Below are positions 12,446 through 24,785 of a stretch of 64,000 bases of DNA, piece by piece. The translations under genes and the position numbers were made by a program. Each line of letters begins with the position of its first letter. The first letter of the stretch is position 1. The notes below the pieces were generated by a model. That model was not told where the DNA came from. It was given only the letters and a program-made list of their open reading frames with translations, and ran no database searches. The stretch is from Campylorhamphus procurvoides (lineage: Eukaryota; Chordata; Aves; Passeriformes; Dendrocolaptidae): positions 155,557-219,556 of the forward strand of contig WBMV01002679.1 of the NCBI GenBank assembly GCA_013396655.1, written 5' to 3'.

Positions 12446-15400
12446 TCTTATCCTGTAGTACTCTTTTGCACACTTCTTCCTGTAATTCTAAATATGATGC
12501 AAAGAGTGACTCAGATTCTCATCACCTGTATGGTTCTTTTTTTAAAAGTTGGTTTATAAGGTGCCAGATACATCCTGTGCTTGCTACAGTACAGAATAAA
12601 AATCTGTAGAGAAGACAGCTGGAGACTTAGCCCCAAACAAATAGAAGTACTACTGTGTATATTGCAGAGAAAGTCATGTGGAAATGCAGTGTTGTAGTTA
12701 TCTCTTCATGTGCTATTTTTCTAAGTTCACTTGACATTTTTTAGTGCAAAACTTCAAAACATAGACTGTGTACCAGTCACATGTAATATATGAAATTGTA
12801 CAAAGGCAACATGCTAGACTGGTTTTTAAAAAAACCCCAAAGTTTCATTTGTGTATTTCTTAAATTGGTGTGCTGAACATTTTTTTCTTTTTTGTACTGT
12901 TACATAGCTATTAACAACTGTTAATTGTATTAATGTACACCTTGAACTCTCCTGTTACTCAAGTTACGCTCACTCTAAAGCATGATTAGTATTTTTTGCA
13001 AAAGAATTTATTAGCAGGCTTTTCAGAGGTTGTAGTCTAAAATCACTCTGATGTCTTAATTTTCATGAAGCCAGAAAAGCATGATGATTGTTTAGTTGAT
13101 TTGCTATTCACTGATACTGAACAATATGGCAAGCAGTGACTTTGACTTTCTTTGATTTTTTCCTTGTGGTAGCTAAAACATGAAGCCACTTAAAGTCAGG
13201 AGGGTTTATTAATTTCAAGTTGCACATTCTATAATACATGTTGGGATAAAGTATTTATCACCTTAAAATGTTTATTTATTTCCCTAGAGAACAGGGTTGT
13301 CATAGAAACATTCACATATTTTCACCAATCTCCTCGTATTCTATTAGTGAGGAATAGTATCACTTCCGATAGTACCAGCTGAGGCTCTTGGGAATTTGTA
13401 AAATACCTTTGGATATAACTTGTTAAAAAGGGAAAGTATTTCCAAATAGGAGAATTTGAAGATTAGTATCAGTAAAGTTTTTGTTTCCATTCCATAGAAT
13501 ATTAAAGTGTTTAACTACCTTACATTTATGGTTAACTTCACTTAAGAACTGAATTCAAAATTACTGAGCTGACAAATGTCATTGAGAATAGTATAGAGTT
13601 TCAGTTCGGTAGCAGTCAGATAGAATTAGTTTCCAGTTTAGCATGTGTTGGTCTCAGAATATTTACTGCAGTCAAATAGCCATTATCTTTTTTTTAATGG
13701 ATTGGTAATTTTTAATTATCCTTTGAAGTCAAAGCACAGCAGGATGATCTTTGACTCTCATAAACCTGATACAGTTTATGACAGGAGATTGAATATATTA
13801 TTGCATGGAAAGTAGTTAAGTTTTTTCATAAAAACTAGGCAGTGGAGATGATCTAAATACCTCCTCACAGCTATCTTGAAGATTAAATGCTTTTTAAGCC
13901 AGGCCCACTGACCTCCAGCACTCCTGCAACCATGGAATGCAGTCGACTGGATTACATCTTCTACCTGTCAGCTCACAACTCTTATATGCCATTGGAGGAA
14001 TTTGGAACTTAATAATTCTTGAGTTTAAGTTTATCCCAGGTCAAAGAATACTAATTGGATATTAGCCTTTCCGTGTAAGTTGTGATCCCACTAGTCTGTG
14101 ATGGAAGAGGTCATTAACATAATGTCCTTCTTTATCTTTTTCTGCTGACATTAGTAATGTCTAATAAGCCTTCTGAAAAGGGTAGATTTGCACTGTAGAC
14201 CCAGGTCTGCAAGCTGACCGTGTGCCCAGAATGTAGTACAGAAGGGTTTGTGAAAAGTGATTTAAAGCTCGTCCATGTACCCCCTACCTGCTGCTGTGCA
14301 CCCTGAGTTGCTCATACTCCTTTGCATCAGCTATTATCTAAGTATATAATACCTTAGTACTTGACCTCTGCTTACTAAAAGCGGTTCCCAGATCAAAAAT
14401 TGCTGCTGCAACTGGCATAATGTATAGTATACTACCTCCATGTCTACTTCTGACAATAAAGAGTCACCTCAACATTAAATCAATTGCATTTAAAACCAAA
14501 CTTGGACAAAGTATGTAGACAGACAAGAAAATATGGCTCAGAAATTGCAATTCTGTGTAAAGTTTCTTTTCAAGAAACTTGTATATATATGTGATATTTT
14601 GTATTTATCTTTTCTTTGTTGTGCTAGGACAACATTTTTTCTTCATTAGGACTTCAGCCTTATTCAGGGGGAATTTTTATTTAATGTCTACAGTTACCCA
14701 TCCTGTATTCTGGTACCTGTATTCCTTCATCCTTTTCACTGAGAATTGGCCCAGCCTACTTTCAAAGACAAAATTACCTGCTACATTCATGCACTTTTTT
14801 ATATCTTCTCTGAATTAAGTGAGTGCTATTCCCAGAATATAAGATGATGAATTGAATTTGAGAGCTATGGAAGTCAAAAAGGGGCACTTAGTTTGATGCC
14901 TAATATAAGTCACTTGATTTTCCTGTGTGCTCATAGGAGTCATATTTTTCTCAGCAGAATCTCAGCTCCTGCTGACTGCAGTTCCATTTGTGATTGCCTT
15001 ATACATCTGCACATGAGTCCCCATGATACTGAGTCAGGCAACCAGAAAATGAGAATCTACAATTAGGAACCACTTGAGATGAATTTTGTGTGATTTGTGT
15101 GGCATCATTAGCCCTACATAATATTACTGAGCAGAGGCATGGATGCAGTCCAGTCTCCAGGATAGCAGTCCAGCTGCTTTGACCATGAGTCCCTCCTCTC
15201 TTTCAAAAACCCTGCCTCAAGGGATTTTTGTGCAAACACAAACAGCTTAGTTATTGTGACTTATTTTATTACAGCATGTTGTCTGAGCCACAGTAATTGA
15301 TTGTAGTCCATTGCTAAGGTCAAGTCAAAGCCATAACTTACAGTAATGTAGCTGGGGCTGAAGTCAGAATTGAGTGGGTCCAAGGAAGGAATGAGGGATG

Positions 15401-15632
15401 GCAGCAGGCAGGTGGATATATGATTGCTGTGTGGTTCTTTTAAGTACATCTCTTATTTAGCTGTGCCCTCTGTGTCTTCAAAGGTTATATTTTATCAACA
15501 TTCATCACCCAAATTGTATTTTATCAGCATTTTTAAGTGGTCATTGAATAAAAACCTGGAATAATGGATGTCTTTAAAATACCTTACTAAAAGGCTGGGT
15601 TTTTTGTCCCCTACCCCTACATCTTTCTGCAG

Positions 15633-15803
15633 ACTATACTCCATCCACTTCAAGCTTTATGCTCTTTTCAGCTTCAGCATGGTGCCCAGATCCATCACAG
15701 CAAGGAGCATCTTCTCAAAAATGGATTATATGACAAACCAATGCCAAAGAATAAACGCAAACTCCGAAGAATGGAACTTTTGGTGAATAATGTTAAAATA
15801 TAG
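15633..15803 (+). CDS. DTWD2: DTWD2 terminal coding exon with stop codon
   Basis: After the acceptor TCTTTCTGCAG the frame continues that of the previous exon (IQE|TILHPLQ) for 56 codons and ends in TAG at 15801-15803. It reads [19 protein letters not shown], then [19 protein letters not shown] and [13 protein letters not shown]. The basic tail [16 protein letters not shown] is diagnostic of the DTWD2 C terminus and is probably involved in tRNA binding or localisation (inference). The two visible exons give 99 residues, about a third of the roughly 300-residue vertebrate protein. The frame is intact with no disruptions, so the gene appears functional in what is visible. The 3' end faces a - strand exon only 46 bp away. 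Confidence 0.95.
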   Translation, partial: TILHPLQALCSFQLQHGAQIHHSKEHLLKNGLYDKPMPKNKRKLRRMELLVNNVKI

Positions 15804-15830
15804 AAAAACTGTACTGTCTGTACAGTGGCA

Positions 15831-15836
15831 TTTATT
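15831..15836 (-). terminator. AATAAA polyadenylation signal on the - strand
   Basis: TTTATT on the + strand gives AATAAA on the - strand, 13 bp beyond the stop of the putative - strand exon and 28 bp beyond the DTWD2 stop. If used, the - strand transcript would end at or inside the DTWD2 terminal exon. Confidence 0.35.
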
Positions 15837-15849
15837 TGCAGCTAGAAAA

Positions 15850-16025
15850 TTAATATGAATCTGGATTTGATCCAAATGGCTGACTGTACTGCAATAAAAT
15901 AACTTTCGGGTCCTTCATAGGAGACAGTTTATCTACCAACGTGACAAACAATAATGGACAAGTTTTTTCATTTTTGCGGTAGGCCAGGCGCCTTTGTTCA
16001 AATGATGGAAGATCATTCACATTTC
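15850..16025 (-). CDS. Putative terminal coding exon of an unidentified - strand gene, convergent with DTWD2
   Basis: On the - strand a polypyrimidine acceptor (TTTTCTTTCTCCTCTCTCCAG) ends at 16026, followed by a frame (first two bases completing a split codon) open for 57 codons to TAA at 15850-15852. It begins NVNDLPSFEQRRLAYRKNE, includes CPLLFVTLVDKLSPMKD and ends QPFGSNPDSY. Composition is protein-like, and the exon carries several CpGs (CGCCTGGCCTACCGC, GTCACG, GACCCG) that are rare in the flanking AT-rich DNA, which suggests constraint. An AATAAA follows 13 bp after the stop. I do not recognise the family and found no further exons of this gene upstream (rightwards). It could be the last exon of a real gene, a decayed exon, or an antisense transcript with a chance frame. 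Confidence 0.45.
15893..15898 (+). terminator. DTWD2: AATAAA polyadenylation signal, candidate for DTWD2
   Basis: AATAAA lies 90 bp after the DTWD2 stop and would give a short 3' UTR of about 110 nt. It falls inside the - strand exon-like frame. AATAAA is common in AT-rich DNA, and longer 3' UTRs ending at later signals are equally possible. Confidence 0.4.
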
Positions 16026-16059
16026 CTGGAGAGAGGAGAAAGAAAACTCTGAACATAAT

Positions 16060-19000
16060 TTAGAGTTATGCTATCACTTGGGTGTCAAATATGATCCTCA
16101 GTATGACTGGATAAATTTATTTTGGAGAGGCTTTTATCAGTACAAAAAGACAAGAAATATGAATACGAATGTGATGGAACAGTAAGCCTTCAGCATTTAG
16201 AATGATATTGAATTTCTGCTGAGCTTTTTAGCTTTAGTATCTAATTACAGTAGGCTTTCAAACTGTAATTCCTTATATTACTTGGTTCAGATGAACATAA
16301 GGCATACTATTTGCATAGTTCTTTTTAACTTTGAGATTTTTATTTCTTATTAGAACTCCTTTTTATAAATTTACATGTATTTTACAATGCAGTCAGGTTT
16401 ACTTTGTCTCAGACAATTTTTAAATTAAGCCTGCATGTTTTTAGCAGAAACTGGACAATTTCAAATTAAAAAAAAAAAAGAAAAAGAGGAATGTAGAGAA
16501 ATGATTTTTGGTATTATAACTCAGGTCCTTCACTCTTACTTGAGCAAAAACTAGTCTTCTGCATATAGGGTGATCTTATGGATATGAATATATCATACCC
16601 ATATCTTGGCATACAATGGTTATGCTGTTAAAGGAATTAAACAAGCCCAGTGTAAAGAGCTCTGTAAGAAGTATGATTCAATGACAAATGGCTGCATCTG
16701 GTTACAGCCTGCTAACATGATTACTGGTCTGTTAGATTTCATGTGTTCCTTAGTTTTTAATTTCTAACAGCGATATAACTGTACCTCTTTCTAATAGGAA
16801 TTGCTGGAAGGAGGAGAATTGGGTATTTCTGCAAGGTTCTGAAATAATATTCTATGATCTGGAAGAAAAAATAAAGTGAAAGAAAAGTTCTGGTGGTCGT
16901 TTCTTATATATAAAGTCCTTCTTCATGTAACAGATTAAAATGCTTAATGTTTGTCTTTACTGTCAGTTCCACTCTAGGTAACATGGAGCTAATAGGCTAC
17001 TAATTAGCCTTAGAAAAAGATATTTTGTCTTTAATTTATGACATGTAAGGGGAGAAACTACAGAAGTGGGGAGATGTGTAAACACAACTAATCAATATAT
17101 TAACTGAAAGCTTTTCTGCAATTAACAGGAGAGGTCAAAATTAGGTCAGAGATTAGCTAAGGAGTTTTGGTTAACCCTGAGCTAATAGTGACCTTTTGTT
17201 TAGGCATGAATAAACAATATAATTCGTCTGACTATGTTAGCAAAGTTTATATAACCTTTTTCTCTTCTCCCAGTCTAGATAAATCTGGTATCTGTCGCTA
17301 AATTCAGCAAAGCTGAATTAGTTTTGACAAATCTGAGGCAAACCAGTCTCATATGATTAATGATAGAGTAGATGCACTTTTGTTCACATTGGAACAAAGA
17401 AAAGGCATGTTTATTCCTGTAGCACACCAATCTCCAGGCTAACTTGAAGTCTGAAGTTGCAATCTCATGCAATTTGTGTGTGCAGCCTTGTGTGTGACAC
17501 TGCCTCCAATTCTGGGGTTGGCACAGCTTGCCTAGACTGGGAATCTTCTTTCTCTGTGCAGTGGGACATGGTTGATAATTCTTTAAAGAAACAAGGGTAT
17601 CAGTTAAGCTTTATTGTTAATGCCATATTTACATATATGGATGACGTTCACATCTAATGTTGTGTATGTTAATTAAATTTACCTTATTTTAGATTTATCT
17701 AGAACAGTAGTGTATCTTTTGACCTACATTGTGAAGATTACTTTACTAAACAGAAGATTAAATGTGTCTTTACATAATATGTGAGTTTATATTATAGAGA
17801 ACAGAAAAAAAAATTGCAGTGCAGCATGGGATTCACAGCCATCTGCAAAATGCCTTAGAATTACAGGATCAGAGAAATAGCTGTCTTAATTGAGTTGTAA
17901 TCCTACATTAAATACCCTTGTGCGTGCAGTCTGTGCAGAGTTTTCATGTTTTCCAGCAAAGGACAAATTCTGCACAGCTTACAATATGCACTTCTTAGCT
18001 TTGTTGATTCCTCTTACTCTTTTAATTTTGCTCCTGTGAATAACAGGATTTGTAGGATCTCATGCTGGATGTACGGAAGCCTTTAATTGCTAATTTCCTA
18101 TGTTGTGCAATACTAGATCAATCACTATGCAGCAGTTGCTGAAGAAATTAAAAACAATTCATTGCAAACCTCCAGGCATTTTATTTTTGGAGGTTTTTTG
18201 TATGTCCCGGATCAGCTATAACATAGTGAACATTTGGATGCAACAGAGCAGTCACATGAAGTTCAATTTCAGATTTGTTCAAAGCTGTTAAACACAAAAC
18301 TTTTCAAAACTTTTTTTTTTTTTGTGGAACTTTCATGATTTTAGAAATATGCACAGTGTAAGAGGAAGAGTTTAGAAAGTTTGTTTTCAGGTGTTTTGGA
18401 TTCAGAATTTTCCTGTAAATACATTATCTCAAAGAAATGAGTATGCTCAAGTCTGAGCTCTTTTGACTAAATTGTGTGTGATGAAGTAGCACTCTCTGTA
18501 AGCAATTCCAATAGAATGAATTTAATTTGCAGTTTTATTTTTGCTGTAATGGTAGATCAGTTTCATTTTTCACTTACTGAAAGATTAATGAGTGAAACCC
18601 ACCAGTTTAACAAGGTATTGATTAAAAAAAAAGAGGGAATGTGTTTGTGTCTAATGTTTGGCCTTTTGTCCTTGTCCACTTTGTACTTCCAAATATTGCT
18701 GCCAAAATGAAATCTTCTTTCTGTGTGCCCCAATGTCACGCTTTAGGAAACTGGTGACATGGATGGTAGACTTTTGAACAGGTGGGCGTTGTTAAGTCAC
18801 GATATTTTCATAATCTGTAAGACACAGCCTAAGAGAAAAGACAAAGCTGGAAATATTCTGAAATAAGAACAGACACCACACCTCCCCTTTCATTTAGAAA
18901 GCTTTCATATTAAAGATAAAGAGATGCACAGGACAAATGTAAATGTATTTGGCTTCAAGATTTTACTTTCATTTCCTCATAACCACACACTACCAATAAA

Positions 19001-19951
19001 TAACTCTTTATTACTTTTTCTTGAAATAAAAAGAAAACTTTTCAACTAACTTCAAAGGGGGCAAAAATTATTTTAAGACTAAGGGGTTTTTTTTCCCAAC
19101 TTCGACATTAGATAAAAAATTGCTTATGCTGCATTTTCTACAACTTCTCTACTTGTTTTGAAATTTAATTAAAAACTGAACTTTTTAAAAGGGTTAACGG
19201 TTCATGGTTTTCTCTTGGTGTTTGTGGTTTTTATGTCTGTGCCCATGAACACACATAAATTATGTATTTGTTTCTGCCTCAAAGCAATAAAAGATACAAT
19301 TTACTGTGATCATGTGCTACTACATCTCTGCAGAACCGAATTTGTTTGCATGTACTGATACTACAAAGCCTAGTCCTTTTTTTTTGTGCCTTTTTAACAC
19401 CATTCATTCAGTTAACAAGGAGATGTGGCTTTGCCTATGTGGTTTGAAGAAAGGATTCCTTTGTTATCCATTGAAACCTGTGTGAAGACTAATTTGCTGT
19501 GGCAATTTCTCAAGCATTTCAGTTTCAGAGCTCTCTTCTCTCTCTACAGTGGTGGCTGAGTCCTGTTTGCTACCATACAAGCATGCACATTTCCCCGCAC
19601 TCTCTCTGCATCTCCTGCTCAGTGCCCTAGTAGGAGCAATGAGCTGAATATTTTGTACCTCACAGTTTTTCCTTCCCCAAATTGTTATACTCAGTTAAAA
19701 ATAAAAAACCAAAGACAAGACCAGTCCTGTTCTTATACAGCCATTCCTCTTCTGCCTGCTACAAAACATACACTTTAGGGAGTTCCATACCGCCTTGGTT
19801 GCCTGCCTTGTTCCTTGTATCCATTTCACAATCCCTCCAAAGTCCTGGCCCTGAGAGCTGCTGCTTTTGTGGCAAAGGGACAGGTGACAGATGGAAATAA
19901 AGAGGAGAGAAAAAGTGCAAGGTCTGTGTTTTAAGAAGTTGAGTAAGAGGC
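16060..19951. other. Intergenic sequence downstream of DTWD2, no gene seen
   Basis: AT-rich DNA with only short open frames. A - strand patch at about 18700-18830 reads briefly like an exon after an acceptor-like CTTACAG, with several CpGs, but holds an in-frame stop. I could not connect it to the exon at 15850-16025. No repeats were assigned. Confidence 0.5.
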
Positions 19952-20532
19952 TGTTGTTTAACCCCAGCCAACACCAAGCCCCACACAGCTGCTTGCTCAC
20001 TCCCCCACTAGCAGGATCAGGGAGAGAATCAGAAAGGTGAAAGCCAGAAAACACATGGGTTGAGATAAATGCAGTTTAATAGGGAAAGCAAAAGCCACAT
20101 GTGCAAATAAAGTGAAACAATGAATTAGTTCACTGCTTCCCATGGGCAGGCAGGTGTTCAGCCTCTCTAGGAGAGCAGGGCCCCATCAGACATAATGATG
20201 ATTTGGGAAGACAAATGTCAACACTCTGAACATCCCTTTCTTCCTTCTTCCCTCCATTTTGTATGTTGAGCATGGTATCATGTGATCTGGAATATCCCTT
20301 TGGTCAGTTTGGGTCATTTGACCAAACTGTGTCTCCTCCCAACTTCCCATGCACCCCCAAACCCCTCACCAGCATGGCAGGATGAAAAACAAAAGGCCTT
20401 GATTCTGTGTAAGTTCTGCTCAGCAATAACAAAAGTATCTCTACGCTATCAACCCTGTGTTCCGCACAAATTCAAAACACATCCCCATACCAGCCACTGT
20501 GAAGAAAATCACCCCAGCCAAAACAAGTGCAA
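19952..20532 (-). mobile_element. Solo LTR of an avian endogenous retrovirus (ERVL-type by appearance)
   Basis: The segment opens on the - strand with TGCACTTGTTTTGGCTGGG and closes with TTGGCTGGGGTTAAACAACA, giving TG...CA ends and 581 bp. Internal landmarks match a common bird LTR: on the + strand GGTTGAGATAAATGCAGTTTAATAGG (R/U5 region, giving ATTAAA on the - strand), GGGCAGGCAGGTGTTCAGCC, GGAATATCCCTTTGGTCAGTTTGGGTCA, and CTGCTCAGCAATAACAAAA. No gag, pol or env sequence flanks it, so it is a solo LTR. A clear target-site duplication was not visible. The family label is from memory of similar bird sequences. Confidence 0.75.
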
Positions 20533-23500
20533 AGACTTAAGATAAAAGTTGTTTCTGTTGCTGGTGTATGTCTGCTATAAAGCTTGGTACTCATCACTGT
20601 GGCCTGTGGAGTGTATCCTAGGGCAGCTGCATAGTTTTGTTGGTTTAAGATTCACTCAATATTTCTTTGGATCCCTTTGTATTTCCTGAAAGATACTAGC
20701 TAGGTTTCTATGTAAGAAGGTACTTCTATCACTAAGCAACAGAAGAATTGCTATACCTATGGGACAGCAGCTCTTGCAGCACAGTTATGGCTTAAGTTAA
20801 TGTTTATACAGCACTTGATGTGGTGGGAGCATGCATACTGCTCTTCTGTCCTGGATGTAAGAGACAGCATATGCCTAGCTGGAAGGAGCTTTGAACTGTT
20901 CTCTCTGCCCATGGAAGTAGTAATTAAAAACCTCAGTAGCTGTAGCAGACCATATGCTATGCTGTGGCCTTCTTAAGGGCAGGTAACATATTTAGGTTTT
21001 TTTAGCTTTTTTACCTGAACTGAAACTGGAACTTTATCTTGCATATGAAAGATTATTTTGGGCTTGAATACTAGGATTTACTCTTATTAAGGAGACATAT
21101 TGAAAAGTATATACAAAATATTTAAAGCACATTAAGACATACCTCCTTTATGTGTCAGTGTAAGAAAGCAGCAAAGAATATTTTGAAAATTGATACATAA
21201 ACCGTATGCTGCTTACATACATGGATGTAAATATAGATAATGTGTTTACAAAATACAAAAGTTAATAGAAGTTACCACCATTGAAAATTGCATTTCTATG
21301 AAACAAGTGCTTGTAGTTAACTTGTTTTCCTTAAGTTGCTGAATATCCATAAAACTGAATTATATATAATATTGAATATATATATAAAAATAATAAATTT
21401 CTAGTGGGATTTTTATGTGCTCTTTTTTAAGTACATCTTTAGTGGATGTATTGAGAAATGGGTCATATACTGATTTTGATTAAGCATTTTCAGAATTGAG
21501 GTCACATATATTATATTTGATTTTTTTCCATAGTTACCAGCAGAAGGCAGTGATTGGAAAAATGATACTGTACCGTATTAATGTGTCAGCTTATGGTGCT
21601 TTATTATACTTACAGCAGTCCTCTAAGGGATTTTAGCTTTACCCAAAATCAAGCTCCTTATTCTTTTCAGGGATTAGATGGAGTGCCTTCAGTCAATGCT
21701 AGATGTGCTGATATATGGTAAATGTGGACTCAGTATTGTGGGGAATACTAGTTTTAGATAAGACGATTATTCCTATAGTTTTCCCTGGAAATATTATGTT
21801 GATTTTCTTTTTCACTGAAAATGAAAGTCCATGGAGTAGTGTCTATGTCTGGTTTATTTTTTTTTTTAAATTCCCATTGGAGTACAATGAAGTTGCACAT
21901 AGTTGGAATCTTACTGGTCATTTTTTTTCATTCTGAAATGCTACCAATACTGGATTTGGTAATGAAAACTGCTGGTAGTCAGATATTTGCCCTAAAAAAT
22001 TGGAACAGTTGTGGCTAGTGACCCTTGCTTTGTTCAAAGAAATTTTCCTTCTGCTCTTCTTTCAGCAGGCACTTGTAGTAATATGTACTTCAGCTGATCT
22101 TGAAGCAGTTGTGAGGTTCTTCTGCTTGGCATTGTTCACCTGTCTCCCCACAGACAGACAGCAGTTCTTCCCTCTGGGATTTGTGGCACTTGCAATGTTG
22201 TGATCAGTGAGAGTTTCACATTCTTCAGCCAAGCAGACTGAACCTACATGTCTGCCTACAAAACAAAATCCTCCCTGCCTCTCTGTTCAGACATCAGTCA
22301 TGTTTCCTTTTGACCCCATCATCACTGTGGAGTTGTAGATGATATTTTGCAGAGCTGTTCTGGCACTGTTGGGGCATTATGTGCTTTTGATATGACAAAG
22401 GAGAACCCGTCAGTTTCTGTTGCAGTTACTGTTTACTAGGGGTTTATCTGAAATGGAAAAAATCAAATGTCAGTATTGTCCAATCATAAAGGACAAAATA
22501 TTAAAGCAAACTTTTAAGAACCAGACTTTATCTAGGAGCTTGTAGCAGAAGGTCATTGTTTATGTGCCCCTCACAAGATGCAAGGAAAATCACAACCCTT
22601 CTTTTCCAGGGAATAGAACAGTTCTTTCTATCTGTAGAGGCATGTATCATTTCAAAGACGGAGGGAAAGGGGCATGACTATTGTGTAGCTCAAAACTGTA
22701 ATACTGAATATTACTGCTATAAAAGTGAGTCTGTGGATGGATGCAGCCTCTCTTTAGGATACATTCTCTTTTAAGTTTTTAAGGACTTTACATCAAGATA
22801 AATTTAAGAATGTGTTTAAGAATCAAACGAGAAGTGTTCACTTACCTGTCAGCATTGTTGACCTCAGACATGAACTGCTCTGAATTGTTGTTTTTGCAGT
22901 GTGTATAAGGGAACATGATACTAATTCAAAGTGATAACAAAGTTTGGGGGCAGGGAATTGGGTGTTTGTGGTTTTGTTTGGTTTTAAAAGGTAGCTCTAA
23001 AATTCAGGAGCATGGGTGAAATTGTTACATGAGTTAAATTGGTTGTGGAGAATGGTATGAGTTATGGAATCAGAGAGTTTTTGACCCTGTAATTTACATC
23101 TGGTCTGACTTCCTAGCACTTTGAAGTAAGAAAAATTGTAATGTGAATTCAGTAACCTGTCAGAGAACTAACTCAGTCTTCATCTTTATATTTTGTTGAA
23201 ATAAATATATATTTTTTTAAAAAAGGTCCTATTCTGCCCTTTCCAGAGGTATGAACTTCACCTTTTGAAGCTTTGGACTAAATTTTAGTGATATGGATTA
23301 AATTCACTAAAAGTTTTACAGTTAGCTTTGATTTTTTTCCTGTAAAATACTGAGTATATTTTGCCTCAAAAATTACTGAAGCAGCCATAGAAGATGGAAA
23401 ACTAGTTGCACCCTGTATATGTTTTCAGCTTTCATGGTGAAATATCATCTTTCTGAAATAATTCTATGAATTGTGTCTATTCAATGTCAACGGGTGATTT

Positions 23501-23826
23501 TAATTTCCTTTTTAAGTTCATCTAAAGTTACAGTCATTCATGCCTTTGTTTTGAGACAATTACTTGTTCTTAGAAGTAGATGTTTGGCAAGTAGTTATTG
23601 ATACTAAATTTTATTTAAATAAATCGTTTTTCATATTTGTGTGAAAAAGATAAATATATAATATAAAATAATATAAATACAAAGAATGTATTTATTCAAT
23701 CATTTTTTTGTAACTTTGTCATCTGAACAACAGATTTTTCACCTTTCACTCCAAAGTGCTTTTTCTGATGTGTGGCAGGTAATAGGTGATGATGAATAAA
23801 TGCTTCATACACTGTTTCTTTCTTGC
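20533..23826. other. Intergenic AT-rich sequence, no gene seen
   Basis: A few splice-site-flanked short frames occur, for example 21671-21716 (GLDGVPSVNARCADI between TTCTTTTCAG and GGTAAAT) and 22066-22115 (QALVVICTSADLEAVV). Each is too short to support alone. A TA-rich patch lies at about 21360-21400. Confidence 0.45.
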
Positions 23827-24785
23827 AGTGGTTGGAGTGGTGGGGGATGGGAAATGCAATGCTTTTGATAACAATGGAACTTAATAAAGAGGAAAAAATA
23901 AAATATGACAGGAGTGTGCTGTTGAGTGATTCTTCCAGTTCAGTTGATGATTACTACAGGGGAATGCCCCATGAATAATTCAGGTAAGATGGAAGCAAGT
24001 GCCTTGCTGGCCAGTGAGTTAATGAAGAAATCATGTTGGAACCAAAGCATCCAATGTAAAATGCATGATAGTCTTAATGCTGATGTTTAAGTATTAACAA
24101 GTTTTATACTGTAGGATAGCCGAGGTGCAGTAGGGGTGAACCCCAAAAAGAATTCATGTATATCACTTCTGAAGCTGTCAAAAATGCTGTTTTAAAATGG
24201 AACCAAATGGAGGGTCACTGTTGTCTAACATTGCTCCAGTTCTTAGGCAGGCTGTACTGGTTTTCAAAAGGGAGCGTGGTGATAAAATTTTACAGATGGC
24301 TGTGGAAACTATAGCAGAGAAACAGGTACTCCACTCTGTATTGTTCAGCTTTTTGAAGAGTTAAATTTCCTTCAGTAAATAATCTGAGCAACAACACAAG
24401 CAAGCTTTAATAGAAATATCTTTTTTAAATGATCTATGGTAGCTCATGTAAGAAATGCATAGTAAATACCAACTGTTGTGTTTTAATTTCCATATTTATT
24501 AAACAAATATATTTGTTGTGCAAATATACCCTCTTATGAATGCAGCCTGTAGGTGCTTCAGTTATACAGAGGATGACTTTTATTTGCGAATCTTTGAGGA
24601 GTTTAAAAAGGTTTCTTAATTTCCGCACTTTCACCATGGTGCCAAAACCTGATAACATGCTTGCTTTATGCTTAAAATGAGGTTTTGGAAAATTAATGGA
24701 TTGATTGTGCCATTCTTATTTATTTGTTTTGTTAGGCTAGAGTTTGTGCTGCAGTGGTTGTGGTTATTGAAGGCCTCTCTAAGGT
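23827..24785 (+). pseudogene. Coding-like exon remnants of an unidentified gene, with stops and a frameshift
   Basis: Three patches resemble exons. The first, 23829-23971, lies between TTTCTTTCTTGCAG and TTCAG|GTAAGA and is open for 47 codons (including MELNKEEKIKYDRSVLLSD) with a TAA just before the donor. The second, about 24116-24324, follows ACTGTAG and reads GAVGVNPKKNSCISLLKLS and then, one frame over, MEPNGGSLLSNIAPVLRQA and KRERGDKILQMAVETIAEK before GTACTC. The third, 24737-24784, lies between TTTTGTTAG and GTACAT and reads ARVCAAVVVVIEGLSK. Their order and the helix-rich composition could belong to the same ancestral gene as the remnant at 33487, but that is inference. No family was recognised. 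Chance frames remain possible. Confidence 0.3.

Larger units (their letters stand above)
10404..15632. other. DTWD2: Last DTWD2 intron, containing a CR1 5' fragment and a duplicated assembly segment
   Basis: A 5.2-kb intron as assembled, bounded by GTACGT and TTTCTGCAG. Its first third holds CR1-derived sequence from about 10750 and a 495-bp direct duplication around the N at 11950, so the true intron is probably about 0.5 kb shorter. From 12446 to 15632 it is AT-rich unique sequence with no features I can support. Confidence 0.75.

Noticed and set aside
18700..18835. - strand exon-like patch with several CpGs (QRPPVQKSTIHVTSFLKRD)
   Set aside because: It contains an in-frame stop soon after the acceptor-like site and could not be linked to the 15850-16025 exon. 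Kept only as a note.
19695..20054. 119-codon - strand open frame
   Set aside because: It runs partly through the LTR and partly through unique DNA, with no protein signature.
20282..20545. 87-codon + strand open frame
   Set aside because: It lies inside the solo LTR on the strand opposite to the element.
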